From: Puffinus mauretanicus
Taxonomy: Eukaryota; Chordata; Aves; Procellariiformes; Procellariidae
Length of the DNA stretch: 64,000 nt
Direction of reading: 5' to 3'
Assembly: GCA_023333565.1 (NCBI GenBank)
Contig: JAJKFH010003229.1
Location: 3,508,001-3,572,000 of the forward strand
Both the position numbers and the translations under genes were made by a program. The notes below the pieces were generated by a model. That model made no database searches. It was not told where the DNA came from and worked only from the letters and a program-made list of their open reading frames with translations. Below are positions 53,201-60,200 of the stretch, piece after piece. How positions within the stretch are numbered: position 1 is the stretch's first letter; each line of letters begins with the position of its first letter.

Positions 53201-56200
53201 AAAATGAGAATTTTTAAGAGGCACATTTACTGGTAAGCTTGCATTCAAAATATAGGTATAAAGAACAGGACTAAGGGAATGGGCAACACAATCAAACACG
53301 ATCAAATTACGCAACCCGTGTAAGTTACCACCCATTGCCAGAGCCAAACTAATTGACTCTAAGTGTTCTTTCCTAGCTTGCCGCAATTACTAAGTGCAAC
53401 TTGCTAGCTCAAACCTCTATATTTAAGTTTTACCTCACAATTCGGGTGGGCAGTTAAGATCACATACTTATCACAATTAGCTGACAGGCAGAAACTTGTT
53501 ACTTCACTGCAACATAATCACACATACCGTCAGAAGCCTATAACCCAAAGGGCAGAAACTCAACTTCCAAGTAGAATTGGAACCTAAGTCAGCCAAAACT
53601 ACTAATGGTTTCTACTGGACTGGGTGAACAGCTTCGGCCAAAACAAAACAGATCAAATTGCATAAATAAAAGCGTTGCTGGTGCTTTTCTCTTCCTCACT
53701 AAGCTCTTCTGTCCGAGAAGAGGATACCAACCTAATAGCTTAGAGGATGCCTAATTTACAGCCATGACTTGAACTTGGACCCTCCACCATTCAAGAAATT
53801 GCTGTAATCATCAAACCCACCCCCAAAAATCCCAAATGATCATATCACCTGAAGCAACAAATGGCATCTCCTCCTTCATGTAGACTGGCAAAGAGCTGAC
53901 AGCTGCCACCTCCACAGAAGAGGCAGTAAAGCCGGAAGCACATCGCCTCTAGCATACATGGGAAGTCCAGCACAAAACTCATGGCTGCTGCAGTTCAAGT
54001 TGCCATTATAAAACCGCAATTCTCTGTCTACAATGGTATTGTACAGCCAGCAAGTTCAGGAATTCTTGACCTATAGGGTATTCTGTAGATACTCTGATCT
54101 TTGCTGTTGAAGCTGTTCCACTCTCAATAAAATAATTAAGTATTCAGTGAACAGAGACTGGTACCTCTGTAGCCCTTACAACATCTATGCATTGTAAGAC
54201 AGTCTGACGGACAAAATGAGTTCTCACACACTCACTAGCCTGCGCTATTCTCACCATTCTGTGAATAACGTTGAGACCTTTTGTAAAACAGCTCTTTCAC
54301 TTTCTCAGCTTTCACTGAGAAAGCCCAGAAATGGAACAATATCTGACTGTAAATCTTACCCTCCTCAAAAAAGTTTGAGATGTTTCACACTTTATTTTAG
54401 TATGTATTGTTTTGCATGCACAGCTTCAGGCAACGCATGCTGGAAAGTTAAGAGAACTGTTTAAGAACTGGACTTTATATTCTTAGCTAATATCATAAAC
54501 ACACCTTCTGAGAACAGGACAGTAATTACACAAACCTTGAATTTATTAACATGCTAGCTTTACGCATAAGTAGTCCTATGGAACTAGTCATACATAGAAA
54601 TGATGGCGGAACAGAGATTTTAGCAAGTATAGTTTTCTTCCCCATAACTGATGTTCAAATGAAATCCAATGTTTTGCTACCTTTCAGCAGCAGCCATCAC
54701 AATTTCACTCAATATTTCTGATTGAACCAAACAAAAGCATCACACTTTTACTACATCTGAGAGGAAGATGTATGAAATAAAACATGCCCATTTCTAAAAC
54801 GGAGATTAGTCACTCAATGCCAAGAAACACTGCTTTCACTCTAAAGTCACGCATACTTTCACCACCAGATCAGCAAAAGAAGTGGTTTTTATTGAGAAAC
54901 TCTAAGCACTGTCTGTAGAATTAAGTTTTATCAGGTAGCAACATGTTGAAATGAATGAAGTGAAAGCAATCATCTGCTAGAACTTCTGTTTATATTTAGG
55001 CAGGTAAGAATATTTCTCTTCTTTGTTTACACGAAAATTGAAAATGCCGCACGCGTGCCATTCTATTTTAACTTACTTGAGAAGGTTGCTTTGCGCCCTT
55101 CTATACCACTGGTTCAAAACAGCACAATACACCCATAATGTGGTCAAATAAATAAAAATAAAACCTTTAACAGGAGGTGTATGCTGTCTACTTTTCACTT
55201 TGTACTTCTATAATTTTATTAAGGATGAGTAGATTTTCAGTTGCGTGTGTGTGTATGGCAAGCAGTTGCAGAGAGTGAACTTTACACAGCATGACTTCAT
55301 CACATGAGAGTAGTCTGCCATTTTTCCTGTTTCTGTTCAGCAAACATGCACAGCAACCTAACCTTCCAAATGTATTCAACATTCTGGAATAGGTTCTGGC
55401 TTAGCTTTAACTGATTATCTGCAACAAGAACATGCATGTTCTATAGTCCATATAGGATCTGCAAAAGTCAAAGCACCAAGCTGAGGCAGGAGCGTCATTT
55501 AATCCAAGAATCATTTTAAGTCATGCGTCAAAAACTTTATAAAGTAGAGGCTAGAGTATTTTGTTATATATTATGCAAAAAACAATCACGGTCCATTTTG
55601 TTTCCAGTTCTGATTGGCTGACTAAGGAATCAAAAAAAAATCATCAGAAGACGACAGTGACCTTCTGTGTACCACGAAAGGAGACTTGAATGCCTTACGC
55701 TTTCCAATCTACCTCCCATGTCCCTAGTGTTGGGGCCGATCCCTTAGTCCCATCCCCAGGCGTCGTTTCTACACAGAGGTAAGCTCCCTTGCAGCTTTCC
55801 CTCTCTCTATTCAACCTCCAGCCTATCCTATTTGCCGCCTGTTCACATGGCAGGTCTCTCGCCACACCACTGCGAGGAAATAAAAGTGCCTCGCGCCCTG
55901 AAACGCGGCTTCCCCCTCCTTAACAACACGCACGCAGTGGGAACGCCTTGTAACAGGGATCCCGGCTCGGACGCTCTCCAGTGGGGCAAGGAGGAAACTG
56001 GTGGGGGGCAGAGAGGGGGGATCCGAAGATCCTCTCAGCGCCCCCCGCCGACCCCCCCTCCGGCCCGTGCTGGAACCCGGGTTGCGGCGTCGTTCGGGGA
56101 ACGCTCCAGGCCGTTGCAACGGCCGGGGCGGGCCTGACCCCGCTCGCCTCCATCTTACTCAGGAGACCCGATCTCTCCCTCCCGCCCCTCGGGCCGGCGG

Positions 56201-56438
56201 GAGGCCCCGGGCCGAGCCAGGCCGAGAGCTGCCCGGGCCCTCCCCAGCGCAGGCCTCTGGCGGCGCCGCACCGGGCCCGCGCGGCCCAAAGCCGGAAGCC
56301 GAGCGCGGGTTGGGGGTGGGGGGAGCGATGGCGGCCACCGTGACACCCCCCTGCCCCGCTGCGGCCCCCCGCCCCGCGCTCCCCTCCCCCCAGCTCCCCG
56401 GCTCCCACCTCCTGGTTGAAGGCGTTCACGGCCTCCAT
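10421..56438 (-). CDS. SCAF4: SCAF4, RNA polymerase II CTD-associated SR-like factor, 20 coding exons, 1076 aa
   Basis: SCAF4 is a nuclear RNA-binding protein that binds the phosphorylated CTD of RNA polymerase II. With SCAF8 it prevents premature use of early poly(A) sites. In order the protein has: a CID at about 1-137; Pro- and Gln-rich linkers at 153-384; an RS-like segment at 400-470; and an RRM at about 479-557, with RNP2 LWVGQL (482-487) and RNP1 RGCAYIVM (515-522). Pro-rich runs follow at 630-890, then an Arg/Asp-rich tract at about 900-1016 and an acidic tail ending VAEAPR. All 19 junctions are GT-AG with consistent phase. The ATG at 56436-56438 has A at -3 and matches the family N-terminus (MDAVNAFNQE in human, from memory). 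Human SCAF4 is about 1147 aa, so this protein is slightly shorter, mostly in low-complexity stretches. Identity is near certain. Confidence 0.97.
11272..11284 (-). repeat. SCAF4: (TG)6 run at the acceptor of SCAF4 exon 20
   Basis: On the sense strand TGTGTGTGTGTGT lies 9 nt before the AG of the last acceptor, taking the place of a plain pyrimidine tract. UG repeats beside an acceptor are a known binding context for TDP-43. Confidence 0.8.
18686..18760. repeat. AT-rich simple repeat (TATATA/GTAAATA)
   Basis: Interrupted TATATA units with ATAGTAAATATATA recurring about every 35 bp, in SCAF4 intron 19. Confidence 0.8.
19201..19389 (-). CDS. SCAF4: SCAF4 coding exon 19 (residues 734-797)
   Basis: Acceptor TTTCTTAG, donor GTAAGT, 189 nt. 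Encodes TATGVNEDTTKDSSVGNPIP and TVVSGSRGNAETTDSSK, ending AIPLLG. The last Gly codon is split with exon 20. Confidence 0.95.
19488..19568 (-). CDS. SCAF4: SCAF4 coding exon 18 (residues 707-734)
   Basis: Acceptor TTTATAG, donor GTAAGT, 81 nt. Encodes FLPPGPPPPITPPVSVPHTP then AVNIPN. Flanked by very short introns (132 and 98 bp). Confidence 0.94.
19701..19863 (-). CDS. SCAF4: SCAF4 coding exon 17 (residues 653-707)
   Basis: Acceptor TTCTTAG, donor GTATAT, 163 nt. Encodes VPPHPSGPPVVGALQPPAF and a PPPPPPP run before FLRPGFNPMHLPPG. Found by phase and homology. Confidence 0.94.
20873..21190. repeat. left copy of a ~320-bp direct repeat (LTR-like)
   Basis: Starts near CTGCTGATCAGGCCCTGG. It matches 23219-23550 over its length, including AGGCCCTGGCCTGAAGTTAA, GGGATGGCTGGATT, GCAGGTGGTTAA and AGCCAAACTTCA, with many substitutions and small indels. 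Direct orientation and a ~2.35-kb offset suggest the two LTRs of a decayed element, or an old segmental duplication. No intact protein frame is present between them. Confidence 0.7.
21191..23218. mobile_element. possible internal region of a decayed LTR-type element
   Basis: About 2 kb between the two repeat copies. Frames are short (61-101 codons) and I recognise no gag, protease, reverse transcriptase or integrase motif. The call rests only on the flanking direct repeats, so an old tandem duplication is an alternative. Confidence 0.35.
23219..23550. repeat. right copy of the ~320-bp direct repeat (LTR-like)
   Basis: Starts CTGCTGCCTAGGCCCTGG and pairs with 20873-21190 at an offset of 2346 bp at the left edge. 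The matching ends near 23550. The stretch to about 24000 has a different, GC-richer character and may be another part of the same element that lacks a left partner. Confidence 0.7.
25730..25745. repeat. (AC)n microsatellite
   Basis: About eight AC units in SCAF4 intron 16, 130 bp downstream of exon 16. Confidence 0.85.
25873..26027 (-). CDS. SCAF4: SCAF4 coding exon 16 (residues 601-652)
   Basis: Acceptor TGTATAG, donor GTGAGA, 155 nt. Encodes EWKGIPKKSENEVAQNGGAE, then a Pro-rich run with alternating Pro and aliphatic residues, ending ITVPPPQ. Confidence 0.95.
26028..27622 (-). other. SCAF4: SCAF4 intron 15 (1.6 kb)
   Basis: Mostly AT-rich. About 27220-27460 is GC-richer and has an open frame on the - strand of 137 codons with no recognised family. 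It could be a fragment of an unidentified repeat. Confidence 0.9.
27623..27779 (-). CDS. SCAF4: SCAF4 coding exon 15 (residues 549-601)
   Basis: Acceptor CCCCCAAG, donor GTAAAG, 157 nt. Encodes IAWALNKGIKPDYKQYWDVE then LGVTYIPWDKVKPEDLESFC. It covers the last RRM strand and the conserved segment after it. Confidence 0.96.
27780..29624 (-). other. SCAF4: SCAF4 introns 14 and 13 around exon 14
   Basis: Intron 14 is 27780-28459 and intron 13 is 28574-29624. AT-rich without recognisable repeats, RNA genes or extra exons. Confidence 0.9.
28460..28573 (-). CDS. SCAF4: SCAF4 coding exon 14 (residues 511-548), RRM second half
   Basis: Acceptor AAAAACAG, donor GTACTT, 114 nt. Encodes MIPPRGCAYIVMVHRQDAYR then ALQKLSRGNFKVNQKSIK. 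RGCAYIVM is the RNP1 strand. Phase 0 at both ends. Confidence 0.96.
29625..29725 (-). CDS. SCAF4: SCAF4 coding exon 13 (residues 477-510), RRM first half
   Basis: Acceptor TGATTGTAG, donor GTAAGT, 101 nt. Encodes CSTTLWVGQLDKRTTQQDVG then SLLEEFGPIESIN. LWVGQL is the RNP2 strand. Confidence 0.96.
29726..31557 (-). other. SCAF4: SCAF4 intron 12 (1.8 kb)
   Basis: AT-rich, ordinary intronic sequence. Nothing recognised. Confidence 0.9.
31558..31748 (-). CDS. SCAF4: SCAF4 coding exon 12 (residues 413-477), RS-like domain
   Basis: Acceptor TAAACTAG, donor GTAAGT, 191 nt. Encodes SPKRRRSRSGSRSRRSRHRR and further RS, RE and RD dipeptides, ending GLPQIKSETVS. RS-like segments mediate protein contacts and are phosphorylated in SR-type proteins. 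Confidence 0.95.
31749..34724 (-). other. SCAF4: SCAF4 introns 11 and 10 around exon 11
   Basis: Intron 11 is 31749-33177 and intron 10 is 33264-34724. No recognised repeat or RNA gene. Short frames such as 33697-34089 have no family resemblance. Confidence 0.9.
33178..33263 (-). CDS. SCAF4: SCAF4 coding exon 11 (residues 385-413)
   Basis: Acceptor ATATTTTAG, donor GTAAAT, 86 nt. Encodes DMEVEQPPIQEGKRHVSDNR then KSRSRSAS, the start of the RS-like segment. Found by phase and homology. Confidence 0.94.
34725..34892 (-). CDS. SCAF4: SCAF4 coding exon 10 (residues 329-384)
   Basis: Acceptor CTCCAAAG, donor GTCAGG, 168 nt. Encodes VPLPPNGQMPGFGLLPTPQF followed by PPMAQPVIPPAAPVQQTF, a Pro/Gln-rich linker. 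Phase 0 at both ends. Confidence 0.95.
35242..35350 (-). CDS. SCAF4: SCAF4 coding exon 9 (residues 292-328)
   Basis: Acceptor GATTTTAG, donor GTAACT, 109 nt. Encodes GFPGEGMQQPVFPQLPNMDP then FQQRMMGIQQDPMRHQ. Starts with the third base of a Phe codon split with exon 8. Confidence 0.95.
37050..37150 (-). CDS. SCAF4: SCAF4 coding exon 8 (residues 259-292)
   Basis: Acceptor TTCTTTCAG, donor GTAAGT, 101 nt. Encodes KLLDRFDYDDEPEAVEDSKK then EDSAPSPSVSQPA. The acidic KLLDRFDYDDEPE motif is a family hallmark. The Ala/Pro-rich stretch that I recall after it in human is almost absent here. Confidence 0.95.
37475..37651 (-). CDS. SCAF4: SCAF4 coding exon 7 (residues 200-258)
   Basis: Acceptor TTTTTGTAG, donor GTAAGT, 177 nt. 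Encodes LQQILQTFQQPQKPQSP and VMAQVQAITAQLKTTAAQ, a Gln-rich linker ending EQKTSFDK. Phase 0 at both ends. Confidence 0.95.
38201..38340 (-). CDS. SCAF4: SCAF4 coding exon 6 (residues 153-199)
   Basis: Acceptor ACTCTCAG, donor GTAACC, 140 nt. Encodes a Pro-rich start (SPPPPAKVPSEPP) and then LPSSDAFAAVAQLFQTTQGQ. No open frame in this exon begins with Met, so it was found by phase and homology. Confidence 0.94.
38341..40788 (-). other. SCAF4: SCAF4 intron 5 (2.4 kb)
   Basis: AT-rich. It contains CAGTGGTTTTCAACCAGTAG at 40200-40219, which resembles a hAT/Charlie DNA-transposon terminus. No partner terminus is visible. Confidence 0.9.
40789..40924 (-). CDS. SCAF4: SCAF4 coding exon 5 (residues 108-153)
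   Basis: Acceptor CAACAG, donor GTATGA, 136 nt. Encodes SKIVRVLNLWQKNGVFKIEI then IQPLLDMAAG, the last CID helices. The linker TTATAPMTENATNNE follows. Ends after the first base of Gly153. Confidence 0.96.
43218..43379 (-). CDS. SCAF4: SCAF4 coding exon 4 (residues 54-107)
   Basis: Acceptor GCTTTCAG, donor GTATGA, 162 nt. Encodes the CID core, including VPGLYVIDSIVRQSRHQFG and DVFGPRFSKNI. This is the highly conserved CTD-binding surface shared by SCAF4, SCAF8 and yeast Nrd1-type proteins. Confidence 0.96.
44274..44318 (-). CDS. SCAF4: SCAF4 coding exon 3 (residues 39-53)
   Basis: Acceptor TTTTCCAG, donor GTAAAA, 45 nt. Encodes LYKHVVQIVEKFIKK, a CID helix. It is too short to stand out as an open frame and was found by phase and homology. 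Confidence 0.95.
44935..45018 (-). CDS. SCAF4: SCAF4 coding exon 2 (residues 11-38)
   Basis: Acceptor CTGTTTAG, donor GTAAGG, 84 nt. Encodes LFSLMEMKPPISRAKMILIT then KAAIKAIK, the first helices of the CTD-interacting domain. It lies 11.4 kb from exon 1. Confidence 0.96.
45019..56408 (-). other. SCAF4: SCAF4 intron 1 (11.4 kb)
   Basis: The largest intron of the gene, from the CpG island to exon 2. It holds a TA/CA/TG simple repeat at 48251-48350, a 13-bp repeated word CTAACTTACGGTA near 45288-45322, and A/T-rich filler. No additional exon or RNA gene could be supported. Confidence 0.9.
48251..48350. repeat. mixed TA/CA/TG dinucleotide repeat
   Basis: About 100 bp of alternating purine-pyrimidine sequence made of ATATAT, CACATA, GCGCAT and TGTGTGCG units. 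It spans parts of both strands' open frames with no coding meaning. Confidence 0.85.
56409..56438 (-). CDS. SCAF4: SCAF4 coding exon 1 (residues 1-10)
   Basis: Encodes MEAVNAFNQE; donor GTGGGA. The start has context CCAACATGG. The upstream 5' UTR is open in the same frame, but only this ATG matches the known family start. Ends in phase 0. Confidence 0.93.
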
Positions 56439-56585
56439 GTTGGCGGCGGCGACTGATGCGGGCGGGCGCCCGCGCGGGGGAGGGAAGGAGGGGAGGGGGA
56501 GGAGGGGCAGCTCGGTCCCGCTCAGGGGCTGCGCGCGGACATGGCCGTTTGGCGGCGGCGGCGGGGCTCGCGCTCTCCCCTCTCC

Positions 56586-56605
56586 CTCGCTCGCTCGCTC
56601 GCTCG
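56586..56605. repeat. (CTCG)n microsatellite in the SCAF4 promoter/5' UTR
   Basis: About five tandem CTCG units (GCGA on the SCAF4 sense strand), each with a CpG. It lies 150 bp upstream of the ATG, probably in the 5' UTR or core promoter. Confidence 0.8.
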
Positions 56606-56740
56606 TTCGGTGCGGCGTCTCGCTGGCAGGGCCCCGGCACAGACCGTCTCTCCCAGCGGGATGGCGGAGCCCACGCCGCGCACAGCACCCTGGGATCGTG
56701 CAGGCCTCCCGGCCCCGCGCCACCCACAGGAGAGAGGAGA

Positions 56741-56774
56741 GGGGGGGTGGGGGGGAAGGAGAGGGAGGGAGGGA
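56741..56774 (+). repeat. G-tract cluster with G-quadruplex potential
   Basis: Runs of seven, seven, three, three and three G separated by one to six bases. A similar cluster is at about 56479-56507. Both lie in the SCAF4 CpG island with the G-rich strand on +, so the C-rich strand is the SCAF4 sense strand. Confidence 0.6.
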
Positions 56775-56800
56775 GCTCGCGCGCGGCGCGGCGAGGGAAC

Positions 56801-56808
56801 CACGTGAC
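56801..56808. promoter_or_regulatory. SCAF4: E-box CACGTGAC in the SCAF4 promoter
   Basis: CACGTGAC is the USF/TFE-type palindromic E-box. It lies about 360 bp upstream of the SCAF4 ATG. Factor binding is inferred from the motif only. Confidence 0.45.
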
Positions 56809-57200
56809 CCGGGGCCGGGTTACTCCCCAGGCCCCGCCATGTCAGCGCCGGCCCCGCCCCCGGGGAGGGGAAATGGCGGGGATAAAGCTGTCCGCGCCGC
56901 CGGCATCCAGCCCGCTGCTGGCTTCGGCGGCGTTGGGGGGCTGCCAGCCTTGTCCCTCAGCTGTTGGGTGGGCAGTGGGGTCTGGACAGAGCCGGGAGGC
57001 TCCGCGGCTCGTCCTCGTCAGGGGAGGCCGCCGCTCCTGTGGCGTTGTTGGGGTGGCTGGGGCCGGATGGGTTAGGCCGGGCTCGGCTCGGTTCCCTGAG
57101 AGCGGGGTGCGGGGCAGCGTGCGCGTTTGGGCCGAGGAGCCGCGGGGAGTGAAAACGGCGCCCGCTTCCGTCTTCACATTTGAAAATTGCTGGTTTTCTG

Positions 57201-60200
57201 ATCCCCCGTAGTCGCGTTTCGCAGGTGGCACAGAGCACACGGTAAACCCCGCTCTGAATAGAGCGAAGGACCGGCACTGGAGTGAGTGTGATACCTAGCC
57301 CAGTGCCGTCACGGTGGAAGAAACCGCGCTGCTTGCTTAAATGTAAAATGGAGCAAAACTGAAAGGCTGTTCTCGAAGTCAAGTGTTTTGCACCGGTAAA
57401 GGAGATAGCTAATCAATGACTACACTCACGCTAACAATGGCAGCTAATGTGCATGAGAAAACTGCATGTGTGCTTCAAAGTATAGTTTCAAGGACATTAT
57501 TGGGCTATTGACATCTATTAAGGAGCGCGTTTGTCAAGTACACTGTCAAGTGCTATAGTGATGTCTTGGTATCAGCATCAAATCATAGCGATTTGAGGTT
57601 TACAGAGTGTTGCATGATACGGTAGGTTCAAAATGTTAGTGTTTAACTTACAATTTCATTGTTTAACTCTAGCCCAGTACATCAGCAAGGGAGTAAATTG
57701 GAAAGAGGAAACTCAGAATGTTACAGAAATCTCACAGAAAGTGTATTTGGCTTTATTTTGCATTCTGTTATTAAAGTGTGCCTGGTGTTTTGAGTTGTTA
57801 ATCAAATGCAGATTACTTTCAGGAGTTTCTTCTCCCTGTCATCAATATATGGCTGTCCAGCAATTAGCCCTCTTTAAAAGCAAATATTTTGAAATTCAAA
57901 GAAAGTTGACAGAGTAACAGGAACTCTAGTTCTACTCAGATTATGAAATGCGTAAGGAGGAGTTTATCAGTTATATGGCTGATACTCAGAAGAATTTTTA
58001 AATAGGTTCTAGTGGCAAATGGAAAGCTTTTCCAGATGTCCTGAATTTCTGTAGGTTGATCTTTTATCAGAAAAAAAAAAAATCTTGCTTTCATATTTCT
58101 TTTTTAAAGAAAGCTGCCAAGCTGGGGGCGGGAGGGGAAGATAATATTGCCCATCTGGTGTCAGTGTCTTTGCTTTTTGTGATTTTTGCCAGTTTCAACA
58201 TGGTAAATTACTTCATACGTAGCTTTTACTACTGTTCTTGTTCATGTCGCTGTCCAGAAATTCACAAAAGGTAGCTCATTCTGCCACCTGAAGAATATGA
58301 ACAGCAAAGGTAGAACTGGAATATGTGGTGAGAGGTTGAAAAAATGCAAATTATCTCTGTCCAGTTCTTGCATCAGCTAAAAAGCTTTCTGAGAAGTAAG
58401 AATAATTTCTTTGAGGGCTCTTGGTTTAGGGAGAGAGAGTGGACTTCCTGCATTGGTGATTAATTTTCAGGTTTGGAACCTAGGTGTTAAATGGTGACAG
58501 CTGTTTCTGTAATGTTGAGTACCTGACATTATGTTCCTTTCAGTATATACTTGATAGTACAGATGCAATGCTCTCAACACACCATTAGTAGCTTATAGAG
58601 TACAAAAAACCAAAACCTTCCTAGGATAGGAAAGGCTGCCAGTGGTTCTGGAAATTCACATTAAATTGGGGAGTTCTTTTGCCTATTAATGCTTTTTAAG
58701 TTTTTTATATTATAAGTTGTCTTTCAGAGGGTGTCACTACAGGTTCTAGAGGTGACTCCCCTAAAAACTTGAGTGTTAAATACTTCCAGTTTTTTTCGTT
58801 GCTATTTATGCATTGGATATTGTTTTATTATGAATCTTATTTTTAAAAAAACCTGCTTTTGTAGCATGTTTTTAATCAGACTTTGTGCATAATTGGACTT
58901 TATGTGACCTGCAGGGGGGAAAATAATGTAGGTGTACCCAAGTGTGTTTCAGAACTGTCTAATGCAAGCACTGGTAGCTGCAGTGCCTTGGTGCTCGATG
59001 GGCTAGCTGTGTCAGTGCTTACCTTGCTGTGCTAAGCTCCATGCCCATTCCCCTACCAAGCTAAAATGTGGTGTGGTTGTGTCTGTGCTGTAATATGGTC
59101 CTGGTTCTGCCTGCAGTATAGAGAAATCCTTAGGGTCTGTAGTTATCCCTGGCAATTTTTGTTTATTGAGAAAGAATTCTGATTCTTCGGGGGCTAAATG
59201 TTAGGATTTGAGGGTTAGATAGGGTGAAGTAGGTTAATTACTGCAGCTTTAGACTTAAGTCTGGGTTTTACTAAGCTATGGCTTTGCTGTTCAAAGCAGA
59301 TTTCCTTCATCAAGATAATATGCTCAGTAATTTTGAAGTAAAATTTGCCATTGCTTATGTTGTATAACTACCTATAGAGAGAGGAGACAATCATATAACT
59401 TCTTTTCATCATGTTCTTTTCATTATGCCTTTGTCAATTTTACATTTGCAGGTACTTGAGCTCGCAGCAGTTTTATTATTTAAAGTGGCTTTTATAACAA
59501 CGTTAGACATTGTATAAATATATGGTGTACAATGCCCCTGCATTGTGTGTATATTTGTACAATATAAAAGATGGTCCTTGCCTCAAAGACCATGCAATCC
59601 AGTGTGGCTCATAGAGCATTTAATATCATTCTTATTGTTCATATAATACATATTTTAAAATATTGTTCCATATCATTCCATATGTCTTACGTTTAACAGT
59701 TTTGACTGTATTGGTACATGGGTTTGGTTTGTTCAGCTTGCTTACTTTTGTTTCTGACAGATGGGCAATAATTGGGCAACCAATGTATGGAAACTGCTCT
59801 TGAGAACAAATCATGGTTACTTGATGTAATGATTCTTTTTGTCTTTGTACCAGCTGATGAAATACATGTGCAGATCTTATTCAAGCTTGTTGAAATCTGA
59901 AATGTTTTTTTGAATTCAGTATAGTCCTTGTCATTTTGTACATAATGAAATACAAGTTTAACTGAATTGCAGTTAGCTTAAGCATTAGAGAGTTCTACAT
60001 AATGATATGTCTGTCATTTTTTTCTTGCAGTAACATTAAGTCTTGATCTTTGAAGATGTTAAGAATTCTAAACTTTGCTCAGTCTCCTAAATTATTAGCA
60101 TTGTGCATCATTATTGACAAAGAAAATGACAACGATCATCCATAAAAATGTCATATTCCCTGTTCTTTGATTATCTGTGTCTGCCTATCAGTGTTTCTCT

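Larger units (their letters stand above)
55900..57200. promoter_or_regulatory. SCAF4: CpG-island promoter of SCAF4
   Basis: Very GC- and CpG-rich DNA surrounds coding exon 1. It contains GC boxes (CCCCGCCCC), an E-box CACGTGAC at 56801-56808 and several ATGGCGG motifs. There is no TATA box near the expected start. SCAF4 transcription would begin somewhere above 56440 on the - strand. A divergent + strand transcript is possible but not shown. Confidence 0.85.

Noticed and set aside
55920..56723. 267-codon frame on the - strand spanning SCAF4 exon 1
   Set aside because: It reads through the exon 1 donor into the intron. Only the ten codons MEAVNAFNQE match the family; the rest is GC-rich filler. 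The upstream in-frame part is noted as a finding.
56416..57211. Long + strand frames of 219 and 251 codons in the SCAF4 CpG island
   Set aside because: Low-complexity Gly/Arg/Ala-rich translations opposite a known promoter and exon. No family resemblance or splice evidence.
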